Below are positions 1 through 7,184 of a stretch of 15,757 bases of DNA, piece by piece. The notes beneath the pieces were generated by a model. That model was not told the DNA's origin. It made no database searches and worked only from the letters and a program-made list of their open reading frames with translations. Both the position numbers and the translations under genes were made by a program. Position 1 is the stretch's first letter; each line of letters starts with the position of its first letter. Source of the stretch: an uncultured Opitutia bacterium (GTDB lineage Bacteria > Verrucomicrobiota > Verrucomicrobiia > Opitutales > UBA953); NCBI GenBank assembly GCA_903882335.1, contig CAIRWP010000316.1:1-15757 (forward strand). The letters run 5' to 3'.

Positions 1-29
1 CCGGCGCGGCGGGCGCGGCGGGCGCGGCC
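1..29. repeat. 9-bp GC-rich tandem repeat inside a CDS
   Basis: GGCGCGGCG occurs at 3-11 and 12-20, with GGCGCGGCC at 21-29. On the minus strand it encodes Ala-Ala-Pro units near the visible end of the envelope protein. The array may continue past the left edge. It is a likely site for length variation by slippage. Confidence 0.7.
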
Positions 30-568
30 TCGCCGCCGACGACCGGGGCGGGCGGGACGGCGGCGGGGGCGGCGCCGGCTTCCGGCAAGGCGGCCACCTC
101 GGCGCGAAGGGCGGTCATCGCGCGATCACGCAAGGCCACGGCCTGCTGCCCGAGCACCTCGCGCTCCTCCGGGGTCGCGTTGCGCATCGCGTTCCCCAGT
201 TCGCGCATCTCCTTCATCAAGGCCTGGTTCTCGGGCTTCATCATGCCCGACATGACCGCCCGCTGGAGCTTGTTCTGGTCGCCGCCGGCGATCTCCTCGG
301 CCATCTTCTTGGTCTCCTCCATGAAGACCTTGGCCTTGGCGCGGGCCTCCTGACGGGCCGTCTCTTCATCGACCTTGACGACGGCCTTGGGCGCCTCGGC
401 GACCGGCTTGGGCGCCTTGACCTTGGCGATCGGGGCGGGCGTCGGCTCGACCGGGGCGACGGCCGCGGGCTTCGCGACGGGTGCGGGTGCCTCGGCAAAG
501 AAGCGGGCGCCGAGGAGGCCGAGGCCGATACCGAGCAGGAGGGTCAGGAAGACAGTGGATTTGTTCAT
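1..568 (-). CDS. Anchored Ala/Pro-rich envelope protein, 3' end beyond window
   Basis: The frame opens with ATG at 566-568 and stays open to the left edge, giving 189 codons with no stop, so the C-terminus is missing. Residues 5-22 form a hydrophobic segment (STVFLTLLLGIGLGLLGARF region), either a signal peptide or an inner-membrane anchor. A Pro/Ala/Lys-rich linker follows (about 25-62), then a charged helix-prone region (about 65-150) rich in Glu, Lys, Met and Gln. The visible end is Ala/Pro-rich and encoded by a 9-bp tandem repeat. This architecture suits a periplasmic protein tethered to the inner membrane that reaches through the cell wall. No family is recognised. It lies 112 bases downstream of a TonB receptor gene on the same strand, so a shared role in the envelope is possible but inferred. 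An N-terminally similar layout occurs in TonB-like proteins, but the diagnostic C-terminal domain cannot be seen. Confidence 0.65.
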   Translation of the reverse strand, partial: MNKSTVFLTLLLGIGLGLLGARFFAEAPAPVAKPAAVAPVEPTPAPIAKVKAPKPVAEAPKAVVKVDEETARQEARAKAKVFMEETKKMAEEIAGGDQNKLQRAVMSGMMKPENQALMKEMRELGNAMRNATPEEREVLGQQAVALRDRAMTALRAEVAALPEAGAAPAAVPPAPVVGGEAAPAAPAAP

Positions 569-680
569 GAGGATACTTGGATAAAGGATGCAACCCCGGG
601 GCGGGCCGGAAGTTGGACGGCGGACGAACCTACCGCGAACCCGGCAACGGGGCCTGACCCCGGAACTCGCGTGCCGGGAC

Positions 681-2684
681 TCAGAACCGCCCGGTCAGCG
701 CCAGACGGAACTGCCGGGGCTCCACCGGGTGGAAGTGGATCCCCGCGGCGGGGGCGGTGGCCGACGATATATAGGAATAGGCGATGTCCTGATCCTGGCG
801 GTTGAGCAGGTTCAGGACACTCAGGGTCGCCTCCCAGTTCGCGTTGAGCTGATAGCTGACCGAGGCGTTGAGCATGATGGTCTGCTCCGAACGGGCCGAG
901 CCCGCCGCATCGAGGTCGCGGGGTCCGAAATAACGCAGACGCAACGAACCCGACCAGCCGGACTGGTCGCGCACGGTCACGCCGGCGGCGACCACCGTAT
1001 CGATGGACCCTTCCACGCTGCGCTGGCCGACCGGGACGTCACGGTAGAGCGCCTGCGAGACAGCCAGGTCGAGGTCGAACGAAAGCCACTTAAAAGGCGT
1101 CCAGTAATTGGCCCACTCGATGCCATAGCGGTCGCTGCCGTCGGAAGGCTCCACCGCGCCGGCGTCGCCGATGAACACCAGCTCGGACTGGGTACGTAGG
1201 TACCAGAGCGACAGGGTGCTCTGCAGATCCTCGAACGCGAGCGTACGGACGCCGATCTCGGCACCGCGGGCCGGGACGAGACCCCGCAGCGGCCCGGAGG
1301 AAAGCGTGGCGCCACGGACGTCGTTGCTGTGGAAGCCATAACCGGCCTGCAGGAAATACTCCGTCTTATCCCAGGGCCCCCAGGCCAGCGTGAGCTTGGG
1401 GCTGAAGAGGGCCGTCGAGGCGTTCCCCGAGTCGGCGGGGTCATCGAGTCGGTTAACATCCGCGAACTGCAGGTCGCCGCGCCCGCCGACCACGCTGCGG
1501 AACGTCGGGGTCCACTGCACGCGATGCTCGGCGAAGAAGCCGAGGGTGCCGACGCCGAGATCGTGCTGCGAAGTCGTGGAGAGGCGCACCCGGTCATCGG
1601 TGGCGTAGAGTCCGTTGTCGACCCAGTCATGCCGGAACTGCACGCCGAAGGAGGCCTCGACCGGACGGCGCTCCCATTCCGAGTGAATATGCCGGACATA
1701 GCTGAAACCCGCGGCGGTGCGGGCATCCTGCTGCTCGAACTGGTCGCCGTTCACCGCGTCCAGCGCGTAGGTGAAGTTCGAGAAGAGATCCAGTTCGTAG
1801 CGGAAGACGTAGGCCTGAAGACGGTCTTCCGAGCCGCCGTGGCGGTGACGCCAGTCGGCCGACCAGGAGAGGTAGCGGGACTCGCCGCCGTTGGTCGGAT
1901 CCAGGTTACCCCAATGCGACAGCGCACCCGACTCGACGAGCGCGAGCGGGATCTGGTCGCTCGTCCGCCACTCGCCCTGGTAGAATCGCAACGTCGTCGA
2001 AAAACCATCGTGACCGTCGCCGCGCGACCAGGAGAGCTGACCGTTGGCGCGGCGGTACTGGTCGCCCATGAGCCAAGGCCCGTTGGAGTAGGCGCCCTGC
2101 AGGGCATAAAGCAGGTCGCCCGCGCCGGCCTTGACCGAATCCGCCACCAGCAGGCGGCCGTAGCCGAAGGAGCCCGCCTCCAGCAGGAGGAGGGATTTCG
2201 GGAGCGACTTGTAGGTATCCAGGTAGGCCGCGCCAGCGGTGCCGAAATCTCCGGTCTGGGCGTAGTAAGGACCCTTCTGATAGTTCACCCGCTCGATGAG
2301 CTCCGGGATCACGAAGTTCATGTCCGCGTAGCCCTGCCCATGACCATGCGAAGGCATGTTGAGCGGCACGCCGTCGAGGAAGGTCGCGAAGTCGGTGCCG
2401 TGGTCCAGGTTGAACCCCCGCATGAAGTACTGATTGGCCTTACCGCCGCCGGCGTGCTGCGTGATGATCAGGCCCGGGACGGTCTCGAGGACCTCGCCCG
2501 GGCGGAGGAGCGGCCTTTCCGAGAGCTGCACCGCACCCGTCACGCCGATCGTGGCCGAGTCGGCGACCCCGAGGAGGCTATCCTGCCGGCCCGTGACGAC
2601 GATTTTACCGAGAGGCTTCGGAACCGGGTCGGCCCAGGCGACGGACAAGGACGCCGCGGCGAAGAACAGGGCGAAGAGACGCAT
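681..2684 (-). CDS. TonB-dependent outer-membrane receptor (unassigned substrate)
   Basis: A 667-residue TonB-dependent receptor: a 22-strand outer-membrane barrel with an N-terminal plug, energised by TonB-ExbBD for active uptake of scarce ligands. Residues 1-18 are a signal peptide (cleavage near AWA-DP). A TonB box candidate is KIVVTG (27-32). The plug spans about 40-165 and includes the GxxxxQYFMRGFNLDHGTDFA region (about 80-100) and the His-containing SHGHGQGY motif (112-119), typical of one receptor subfamily. The barrel ends in a terminal Phe (LTGRF), as expected for BAM recognition. Length is normal for the family. The substrate is not evident. The His cluster in the plug might hint at metal, but that is speculation. 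It lies downstream of the ZnuD-like receptor gene, with a terminator between them. The start is supported by the signal peptide. Confidence 0.9.
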   Translation of the reverse strand: MRLFALFFAAASLSVAWADPVPKPLGKIVVTGRQDSLLGVADSATIGVTGAVQLSERPLLRPGEVLETVPGLIITQHAGGGKANQYFMRGFNLDHGTDFATFLDGVPLNMPSHGHGQGYADMNFVIPELIERVNYQKGPYYAQTGDFGTAGAAYLDTYKSLPKSLLLLEAGSFGYGRLLVADSVKAGAGDLLYALQGAYSNGPWLMGDQYRRANGQLSWSRGDGHDGFSTTLRFYQGEWRTSDQIPLALVESGALSHWGNLDPTNGGESRYLSWSADWRHRHGGSEDRLQAYVFRYELDLFSNFTYALDAVNGDQFEQQDARTAAGFSYVRHIHSEWERRPVEASFGVQFRHDWVDNGLYATDDRVRLSTTSQHDLGVGTLGFFAEHRVQWTPTFRSVVGGRGDLQFADVNRLDDPADSGNASTALFSPKLTLAWGPWDKTEYFLQAGYGFHSNDVRGATLSSGPLRGLVPARGAEIGVRTLAFEDLQSTLSLWYLRTQSELVFIGDAGAVEPSDGSDRYGIEWANYWTPFKWLSFDLDLAVSQALYRDVPVGQRSVEGSIDTVVAAGVTVRDQSGWSGSLRLRYFGPRDLDAAGSARSEQTIMLNASVSYQLNANWEATLSVLNLLNRQDQDIAYSYISSATAPAAGIHFHPVEPRQFRLALTGRF

Positions 2685-2720
2685 GGTTCAGGCGTAGGCG
2701 CTACACGAAGGATAACGAGC

Positions 2721-2758
2721 AAAGAAAAGGCGGCTTCGTCTGCCCAGACGAAGCCGCC
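2721..2758 (-). terminator. Intrinsic terminator after the ZnuD-like receptor gene
   Basis: A perfect 14-bp inverted repeat (GGCGGCTTCGTCTG at 2729-2742 and its complement at 2745-2758) with a CC loop. Reading leftward it is followed by TTTTCTTT (complement of 2721-2728). It starts 12 bases past the stop of the 2771-4768 gene and ends 36 bases before the next receptor's start codon. The orientation fits termination of minus-strand transcripts only. Confidence 0.9.
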
Positions 2759-2770
2759 GGAGCATGATCT

Positions 2771-4768
2771 TCAGAAATTCAGGCGCAGGCTGGCCTCGAT
2801 GCCGCGGCCTGGGAGGGGCAGCGCATCCTTGATGAACGAGGACGCGTTGCGGGCTTCCTGGTCGAGGAGGTTGATCACGCGCAGCGAGAAGCGGGCCTCG
2901 GTCCCGGCGAACTTGAAATCATGACCGAGCGTGGCGCCGACCATCGTGTAGCCCGCGGTGCGGGTCTCCCCTAGGGCGGTATGGTTCTGGGCTAAGTGAT
3001 AGGTCGCATCGAGGCGCCAGGACCAACCGGATTCGAGACCGTGCAAAGCCGCGCCGATCCGTCCCGGCGAGATGCGCGGCAGGGCTTCGGAGGTGTCGCT
3101 GTTGGCGGCGCGGACGAAGTCGCCATACCATTCCAAGCCGAGCTTGGAGGCCAGGGTGTCGACAAACTGGACATTCACCTTCAGCTCGGAGCCGAAGAAG
3201 TGGGCCGGCACGGAGACGAAATCATAACGTCCCAGCGCCGAGTGGTCTTCGCCGCCCACACCAGACAGGTCAGGCCCAGAGCCGTTCCCCTGCAAGGTGA
3301 TGAACGAGGAGAAGCGGTTATAGTAGACCGAGAAGCTGCCGGAAACCGGCCCCCGGACCTTGGCGAGTTCCCACTCGAGACCGAAGCCCTGTTCCTTGCC
3401 CAAGGCGCGGTCGCCGACTTCGTAGGCCGCGGTGCCGACATGCGGACCGTCGGCGAAAAGTTCCTGCTGGTTCGGGGCCCGCTCGGTGCGGGTCAAGCTG
3501 AGGGTGGAGGTCCACGACGCATCCAGGTCCCGGGCCCACGCGAGGGCGAGGCTCAGGGGCGTGAACGCCGCCGCGTCGGCGGCCGGATCGACCGCCAGGC
3601 CCACGTGCGACCAGGCGGAAGACTTGACCTGCGCACGCTCGACGCGGAAGCCGTAGCGCAGACGTTGGTCCGGGGCGAGCGTGTGGACGAAGGAACCGAA
3701 GGCGGCGGTGGCGGCGTTGCGCGTGGGGGGCAGGAAAGCCTCGTCACCGACGACCCCAAAGTCGAAGCGGCTGACCTGAAGGCCGACGACGCCTTCCACG
3801 GAGCCCTGCTTGGTCAGTTCGAAATCGACGCGACCATCCCAGCCTTGGTTGGTGAACGTACTGCCCGGGGCGCCCGCCTCGAATTCGGTGTGGGCGTAGT
3901 CGGCCACCCCGACGCGGTAGGCCACAGAGCGCACGAGGGAACCGGCGACCTCGGCCTTACCCGCGAGGTCCCAGCGACGCTGCTCCAGACCGATAGAGAT
4001 GTCCTGCTCGGCGACGCCGTAGGTGGAGTTCAGGCCAGAGTAGGAAAGGCCGACGTAGCCGTTGGCGGTGAGGTAGGAGGCGCCGAAGCCCGCGCCGCGG
4101 TTGTCCGCCGACGTGTCGGCGATGCGGCCCACCGGGGTGAGCAGGTCGCGCGTGGACTTATCGAAACCGTCGAAGTGGTAGGAGAACGCGCCAGCCGAGC
4201 CCTCGGCGAGCACGCCGGCGGAGCGCAGCCCGTCGACGGAGCCCATGCGTCCGAGGACGGACTGGCGTTGGGCGAGGCGTTGGGCGGGGATACGCGCGTC
4301 GACGAGGTTGATCACGCCGCCGAGGATGCTGTTGCTGTAGAGGAGAGCGGCCGGACCGCGGAGCACCTGCGCTTCGCGGATGGCAAGCGGGTCGACGCTC
4401 ACCGCATGGTCCGGACTCACGGCCGAGGCGTCGAGGCTGTTGACGCCGTTCTGGGTGATCTTCAGGCGGTCGCCATCCAGGCCGCGGATGACGGGCCGAC
4501 CGGAGTTAGGGCCGAAATAGCTGGAGGCGACCCCGGGGAGATCGGCGAGCAGGTCGCCGATGTTGGACTGGGGCAAGGCCTCGAGCGCCGGTCCGGAGAG
4601 GATGAGCGTGGGGGAGACGGCGGTGACCTCCCCGCCGAGGGCGGTGCCTTTGACGACCACCGGCTTGAGCTTCTCAGGGGCGGCGGGCTTTTCCTGCGCG
4701 GCCAGGACCAGAGTCGAGGCGGCCAGCATGAACAGGGGGCGAAGCGAGGGAAGATCGGCGTTTTGCAT
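2771..4768 (-). CDS. TonB-dependent receptor, ZnuD-like (probable zinc/metal uptake)
   Basis: A 665-residue outer-membrane TonB-dependent receptor. Residues 1-24 form a signal peptide (hydrophobic 11-23). A TonB box candidate is KPVVVKG (35-41). The plug (about 45-165) carries GRPVIRGLDGDRLKITQNG (90-108), DASAVSPDHAV (113-123), and LRGPAALLYSNSILGGVINLVD (136-157). This series matches the ZnuD family of zinc receptors (known from Neisseria) better than siderophore receptors. The barrel ends ASLRLNF with the usual terminal Phe. Unlike classical ZnuD, I see no strongly His-rich extracellular loops, so the metal or chelate is uncertain. It is transcribed divergently from the DUF485/symporter operon, and a palindrome lies 12 bases upstream of its ATG. 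A strong terminator follows. Receptor identity is near certain; the zinc assignment is moderate. Confidence 0.88.
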   Translation of the reverse strand: MQNADLPSLRPLFMLAASTLVLAAQEKPAAPEKLKPVVVKGTALGGEVTAVSPTLILSGPALEALPQSNIGDLLADLPGVASSYFGPNSGRPVIRGLDGDRLKITQNGVNSLDASAVSPDHAVSVDPLAIREAQVLRGPAALLYSNSILGGVINLVDARIPAQRLAQRQSVLGRMGSVDGLRSAGVLAEGSAGAFSYHFDGFDKSTRDLLTPVGRIADTSADNRGAGFGASYLTANGYVGLSYSGLNSTYGVAEQDISIGLEQRRWDLAGKAEVAGSLVRSVAYRVGVADYAHTEFEAGAPGSTFTNQGWDGRVDFELTKQGSVEGVVGLQVSRFDFGVVGDEAFLPPTRNAATAAFGSFVHTLAPDQRLRYGFRVERAQVKSSAWSHVGLAVDPAADAAAFTPLSLALAWARDLDASWTSTLSLTRTERAPNQQELFADGPHVGTAAYEVGDRALGKEQGFGLEWELAKVRGPVSGSFSVYYNRFSSFITLQGNGSGPDLSGVGGEDHSALGRYDFVSVPAHFFGSELKVNVQFVDTLASKLGLEWYGDFVRAANSDTSEALPRISPGRIGAALHGLESGWSWRLDATYHLAQNHTALGETRTAGYTMVGATLGHDFKFAGTEARFSLRVINLLDQEARNASSFIKDALPLPGRGIEASLRLNF

Positions 4769-4780
4769 GGCGACGCTTGT

Positions 4781-4795
4781 TGCAATACAGTTGCA
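4781..4795. promoter_or_regulatory. Candidate Fur/Zur-family operator (TGCAA-N5-TTGCA)
   Basis: TGCAATACAGTTGCA is a perfect 5-bp-arm palindrome with a 5-bp spacer. After a 2-bp mismatch on each side it is extended by TT/AA (4777-4778 and 4798-4799). It ends 12 bases upstream of the ZnuD-like start codon. The 15-bp size and TGCAA/TTGCA half-sites resemble boxes described for some Fur-family (Mur/Fur) regulators in alphaproteobacteria. A TTGACT hexamer (complement of 4809-4814) upstream could be a -35 element, which would place the operator over the -10 region. Metal-dependent repression of the receptor is inferred. Confidence 0.45.
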
Positions 4796-4825
4796 TTAAG
4801 CGCCATCAAGTCAAAATCATCGGGT

Positions 4826-4848
4826 TTGCACTTAGCGGTCGATTGCAC
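4826..4848 (+). repeat. Direct repeat TTGCAC, 17-bp period, before the DUF485 gene
   Basis: TTGCAC occurs at 4826-4831 and 4843-4848, in the leader of the symporter operon. It shares TTGCA with the nearby palindrome's right arm. It may be extra half-sites for the same regulator, or chance. No clear -10 element accompanies either copy. Confidence 0.25.
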
Positions 4849-4864
4849 GGACTAAAGGCACCCC

Positions 4865-5176
4865 ATGAAAGAGCCCTCCCCCACCCCCGTGGACGTCCAT
4901 TCGGACGCCTTCCTGGCCCGCCTGATGCGCGACCAGCTGAAGCTCTCCATCGCCTGCGCCCTCGCGTTCGCCGTGGCGCTCGTGGCCCTGCCGCTGCTGA
5001 ACTACTTCCAGCCGGAGATGATGGCCCAACGGGTGTTCGGCTTCACGCTGACGTGGCTGATCCTCGGCGTGCTCTTCTTCCCCTTCGTGTGGATCATCTC
5101 CTACGTCTTCATCCAGCGCTCCATCGCGCTGGAGAACGCCGAGGCCCAGGCCGCCCAGGACGGCCGGACGAAGTGA
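4865..5176 (+). CDS. DUF485 family inner-membrane protein (YjcH-like)
   Basis: A 103-residue protein with a hydrophilic N-terminus (1-26) and two transmembrane helices (about 27-46 and 59-83), followed by a short charged tail. The pattern, including the FGFTLTWLILGVLFFPFVWIISYVF region, fits the DUF485 family, whose Escherichia coli member YjcH is co-transcribed with the acetate permease ActP. The stop codon is one base from the symporter start at 5178, so the two are surely translated from one mRNA. The family's biochemical role is not established; an accessory or stabilising function for the symporter is the usual inference. No strong Shine-Dalgarno sequence precedes the ATG. Confidence 0.88.
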   Translation: MKEPSPTPVDVHSDAFLARLMRDQLKLSIACALAFAVALVALPLLNYFQPEMMAQRVFGFTLTWLILGVLFFPFVWIISYVFIQRSIALENAEAQAAQDGRTK

Positions 5177-5177
5177 C

Positions 5178-7037
5178 ATGAACGCCCCCCTCGCTTTCCT
5201 CGCCGCCGCCGAACTGGCAGCCAAAGGCATCGACCCCTGGATCGCCTTCTTCTCGCTGATCACGGTCGTCGTGACCGTCGGCATGGGCTTCTGGACCGCC
5301 GGCAAGTCCAAGAGCGCCGGCGACTTCTTCGTCGCGGGCCGCTCGGTCTCCGTCGGCTGGAACGCCTCCGCCATCTCGGGCGAATACCTCTCCGCCGCCT
5401 CCTTCATGGGCGTGGCGGGCATGGTCATGGCCACGGGCTACGACGCCCTCTGGTACCCGGTCTGCTACGCCTGCGGCTACCTGTTCCTGCTGCTCTTCAT
5501 CGCGGGACCGCTCCGCCGCTTCGGCGCCTACACCATCCCGGACTTCGCCGAAGGTCGCTACGACTCGCCGGTGTTCCGCAAGATCGCGGTCTGTTTCGTG
5601 CTCTTCATCGGCTTCTTCTACACGATGCCGCAGATGAAGGGAGCCGGCACGACGCTCGCCTACATCTTCCCGGGTCTGCCCTACTGGGCCGGCGTCGTGG
5701 TCGTGGGCGCGGTCATCACCCTCAACGTCTCGCTCGGCGGCATGAAGGGCATCACCCTGGTACAGGCCTTCCAATACTGGCTCAAGGTCTTCGCCATCAC
5801 CCTGCCGATCTTCGTCCTGGCCTCGGTCGTCGGCCATTACCAGTCGCACCTTGCGACCAACAAGACGGCCCAAGAAACCACGGCGACCGTGCTGCCCGGC
5901 ATCGAGCGCAAGGCCCTGCCGGCCAAGGCCCCGAAGGATGAGGCCTGGATTGCCCCCTTCGGTAAGCTCACCACCAAGGCTGTCGACGCCTCCATCGCCG
6001 CCGCCCAGACCCCGGAGGAGAAGGCCGCGCTCGAGGCGAACAAGAAGCCCTACTCCCTCCTCTACACCTACTCACTGATCATCGCGCTGGTCTGCGGCAC
6101 CGCCGGCCTCCCGCACATCCTCGTCCGCTTCTACACGAACCCGGATGGCGTGGCCGCCAAACGCACGACGATGTGGGTCATGATCCTCATCGGGGTCTTC
6201 TACGTCTTCCCGCCCGTCTACGGCGTCATCGGCCGCTCCCTCACGCCCGAGCTCTACGACGCCGTCGGCGCCAAAGGCACGGACAAGGTCGTGCTCGAAC
6301 TGCCGACCCTGCTGGCCGGCCGCGACCACGCGCTCCTCGGCTCCATCCTCTCGGGCATCACCTGCGCCGGCGCCTTCGCGGCCTTCATGTCGACCTTCTC
6401 CGGTCTGCTCGTCTCGATGTCCAGCGCCCTCGCGCACGACATCTACGGCCGCATGCTCCGGCCGGCCGCCTCGCCGGAACAGCGCCTGAAGGCCTTCAAG
6501 TGGTCGGCCCTCATCGTCGGCCTCGTGGCCGTCGGCCTCGGCTCGCAGGTCGAAGCGCTCGAGATCAACTTCATGGTCGGCCAGGCCTTCGCCATCGCCG
6601 CCGCCAGCTACTTCCCGCTGCTCTTCATGAGCGTCTGGTGGCGCGGCATGACCATGCGCGGTGCGGCCACCGGCATGCTGGTGGGCGGGCTCAGCGCGCT
6701 GGCCTCCATCACCCTGACCTCGATCTCCGACGTCGCCGTCGCCAAGGCGAAGAAGCTCACCGACGTCGCGGAGCTCGCGGCCTATTGGGCCGACCACCCG
6801 CTCGCCAAGGCCATCGCCGACTATTGGGTCGCCCACCCGCTCGCCCGCATCCTCTGCGAGCAGCCGGCCATCTGGGCCGTGCCGCTGTCGATTGGCCTGA
6901 TGGTCATCGTCTCGAAGGCCACTGCGGCCAGCATCCCGGCGGACATCCGCATGAAGATGCTCGTACTCCACGCGCCCGAGGCCCTGGGCCTCAAGCAGGA
7001 GTACATCAAGGAACACGAGGGGCTCGGCGGACACTGA
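5178..7037 (+). CDS. actP: Cation/acetate symporter, sodium:solute symporter family (ActP-like)
   Basis: A 619-residue multi-pass inner-membrane protein of the sodium:solute symporter (SSS) family. ActP-type hallmarks are SGEYLSAASFMGVAG (67-81), YTIPDF (118-123), GTAGLPHILVRFYTNPD (307-323), and the segment STFSGLLVSMSSALAHDIY (405-423). ActP imports acetate and other short carboxylates with sodium. The DUF485 gene immediately upstream supports this reading. It is longer than E. coli ActP (about 549 residues). The excess is a polar insert at about 221-290 between two membrane segments and an insert at about 520-562 containing a 13-residue imperfect duplication. SSS members can carry other solutes, so the exact substrate is not proven. 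A terminator follows 24 bases after the stop. Confidence 0.88.
   Translation: MNAPLAFLAAAELAAKGIDPWIAFFSLITVVVTVGMGFWTAGKSKSAGDFFVAGRSVSVGWNASAISGEYLSAASFMGVAGMVMATGYDALWYPVCYACGYLFLLLFIAGPLRRFGAYTIPDFAEGRYDSPVFRKIAVCFVLFIGFFYTMPQMKGAGTTLAYIFPGLPYWAGVVVVGAVITLNVSLGGMKGITLVQAFQYWLKVFAITLPIFVLASVVGHYQSHLATNKTAQETTATVLPGIERKALPAKAPKDEAWIAPFGKLTTKAVDASIAAAQTPEEKAALEANKKPYSLLYTYSLIIALVCGTAGLPHILVRFYTNPDGVAAKRTTMWVMILIGVFYVFPPVYGVIGRSLTPELYDAVGAKGTDKVVLELPTLLAGRDHALLGSILSGITCAGAFAAFMSTFSGLLVSMSSALAHDIYGRMLRPAASPEQRLKAFKWSALIVGLVAVGLGSQVEALEINFMVGQAFAIAAASYFPLLFMSVWWRGMTMRGAATGMLVGGLSALASITLTSISDVAVAKAKKLTDVAELAAYWADHPLAKAIADYWVAHPLARILCEQPAIWAVPLSIGLMVIVSKATAASIPADIRMKMLVLHAPEALGLKQEYIKEHEGLGGH
6783..6860 (+). 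repeat. Imperfect 39-bp tandem duplication within the symporter gene
   Basis: Copy 1 (6783-6821) and copy 2 (6822-6860) both begin with TATTGGG and share the block CCACCCGCTCGCC. They are in frame and encode YWADHPLAKAIAD and YWVAHPLARILCE (residues 536-548 and 549-561). The second halves have diverged, so the duplication is not recent. It lies in a loop near the C-terminal end of the transporter core. Confidence 0.75.
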
Positions 7038-7060
7038 ACCACCCGCCCAGCACCGAAGCA

Positions 7061-7084
7061 GCCGAGGCATCCCTCGGCTTTTTT
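7061..7084 (+). terminator. Intrinsic terminator after the symporter gene
   Basis: The hairpin GCCGAGG (7061-7067), loop CATC, CCTCGGC (7072-7078) is followed by six T residues (7079-7084). It closes the DUF485-symporter operon and insulates it from the next gene cluster. Confidence 0.9.
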
Positions 7085-7100
7085 GTGCCCGGGCGCCTAA

Positions 7101-7184
7101 ATCCACATAAAGACAATTGATTACCGATTATCAATAAATAGTAGTTGATTAAGATGACTTATTAATCTTTTAAAGACTAACGCC
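7101..7184 (+). promoter_or_regulatory. AT-rich promoter/operator island before the DUF2975-HTH operon
   Basis: Positions 7101-7180 contain 19 G/C of 80 by hand count (about 24%), in sharp contrast with the GC-rich surroundings. Within it are an inverted repeat ATTGAT (7116-7121)/ATCAAT (7130-7135), a second pair GATTAA (7147-7152)/TTAATC (7162-7167), an overlapping pair AAGAT (7151-7155)/ATCTT (7165-7169), and a direct repeat TTGATTA (7117-7123 and 7145-7151). This looks like the control region of the following operon and may hold operators for the HTH protein it encodes. I cannot fix a single -35/-10 pair. Confidence 0.5.

Noticed and set aside
648..662. Small hairpin CGGGG-N5-CCCCG downstream of the first receptor gene
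   Set aside because: The stem is only five base pairs and there is no T tract on either strand, so it is not supported as a terminator.
1329..2924. A 531-codon open frame on the plus strand opposite the other receptor
   Set aside because: Same reason, and it would also run through the terminator hairpin and into the next gene. No recognisable domain.
4809..4814. TTGACT (minus strand) as a -35 element for the ZnuD-like gene
   Set aside because: The best -10 candidate (TGTATT) is 19 bases away and mediocre. The promoter position is left open.
2996..4855. A 619-codon open frame on the plus strand opposite the ZnuD-like receptor gene
   Set aside because: The opposite strand encodes a full receptor with signal peptide and family motifs. 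The plus-strand translation is Gly/Arg/Glu-rich with no domain, as expected for an antisense frame in GC-rich DNA.
6072..7106. A 344-codon minus-strand frame opposite the symporter gene
   Set aside because: Rich in Asp, Glu, Gly and Arg with no hydrophobic or domain pattern; it crosses the plus-strand terminator at 7061-7084. Treated as a shadow.
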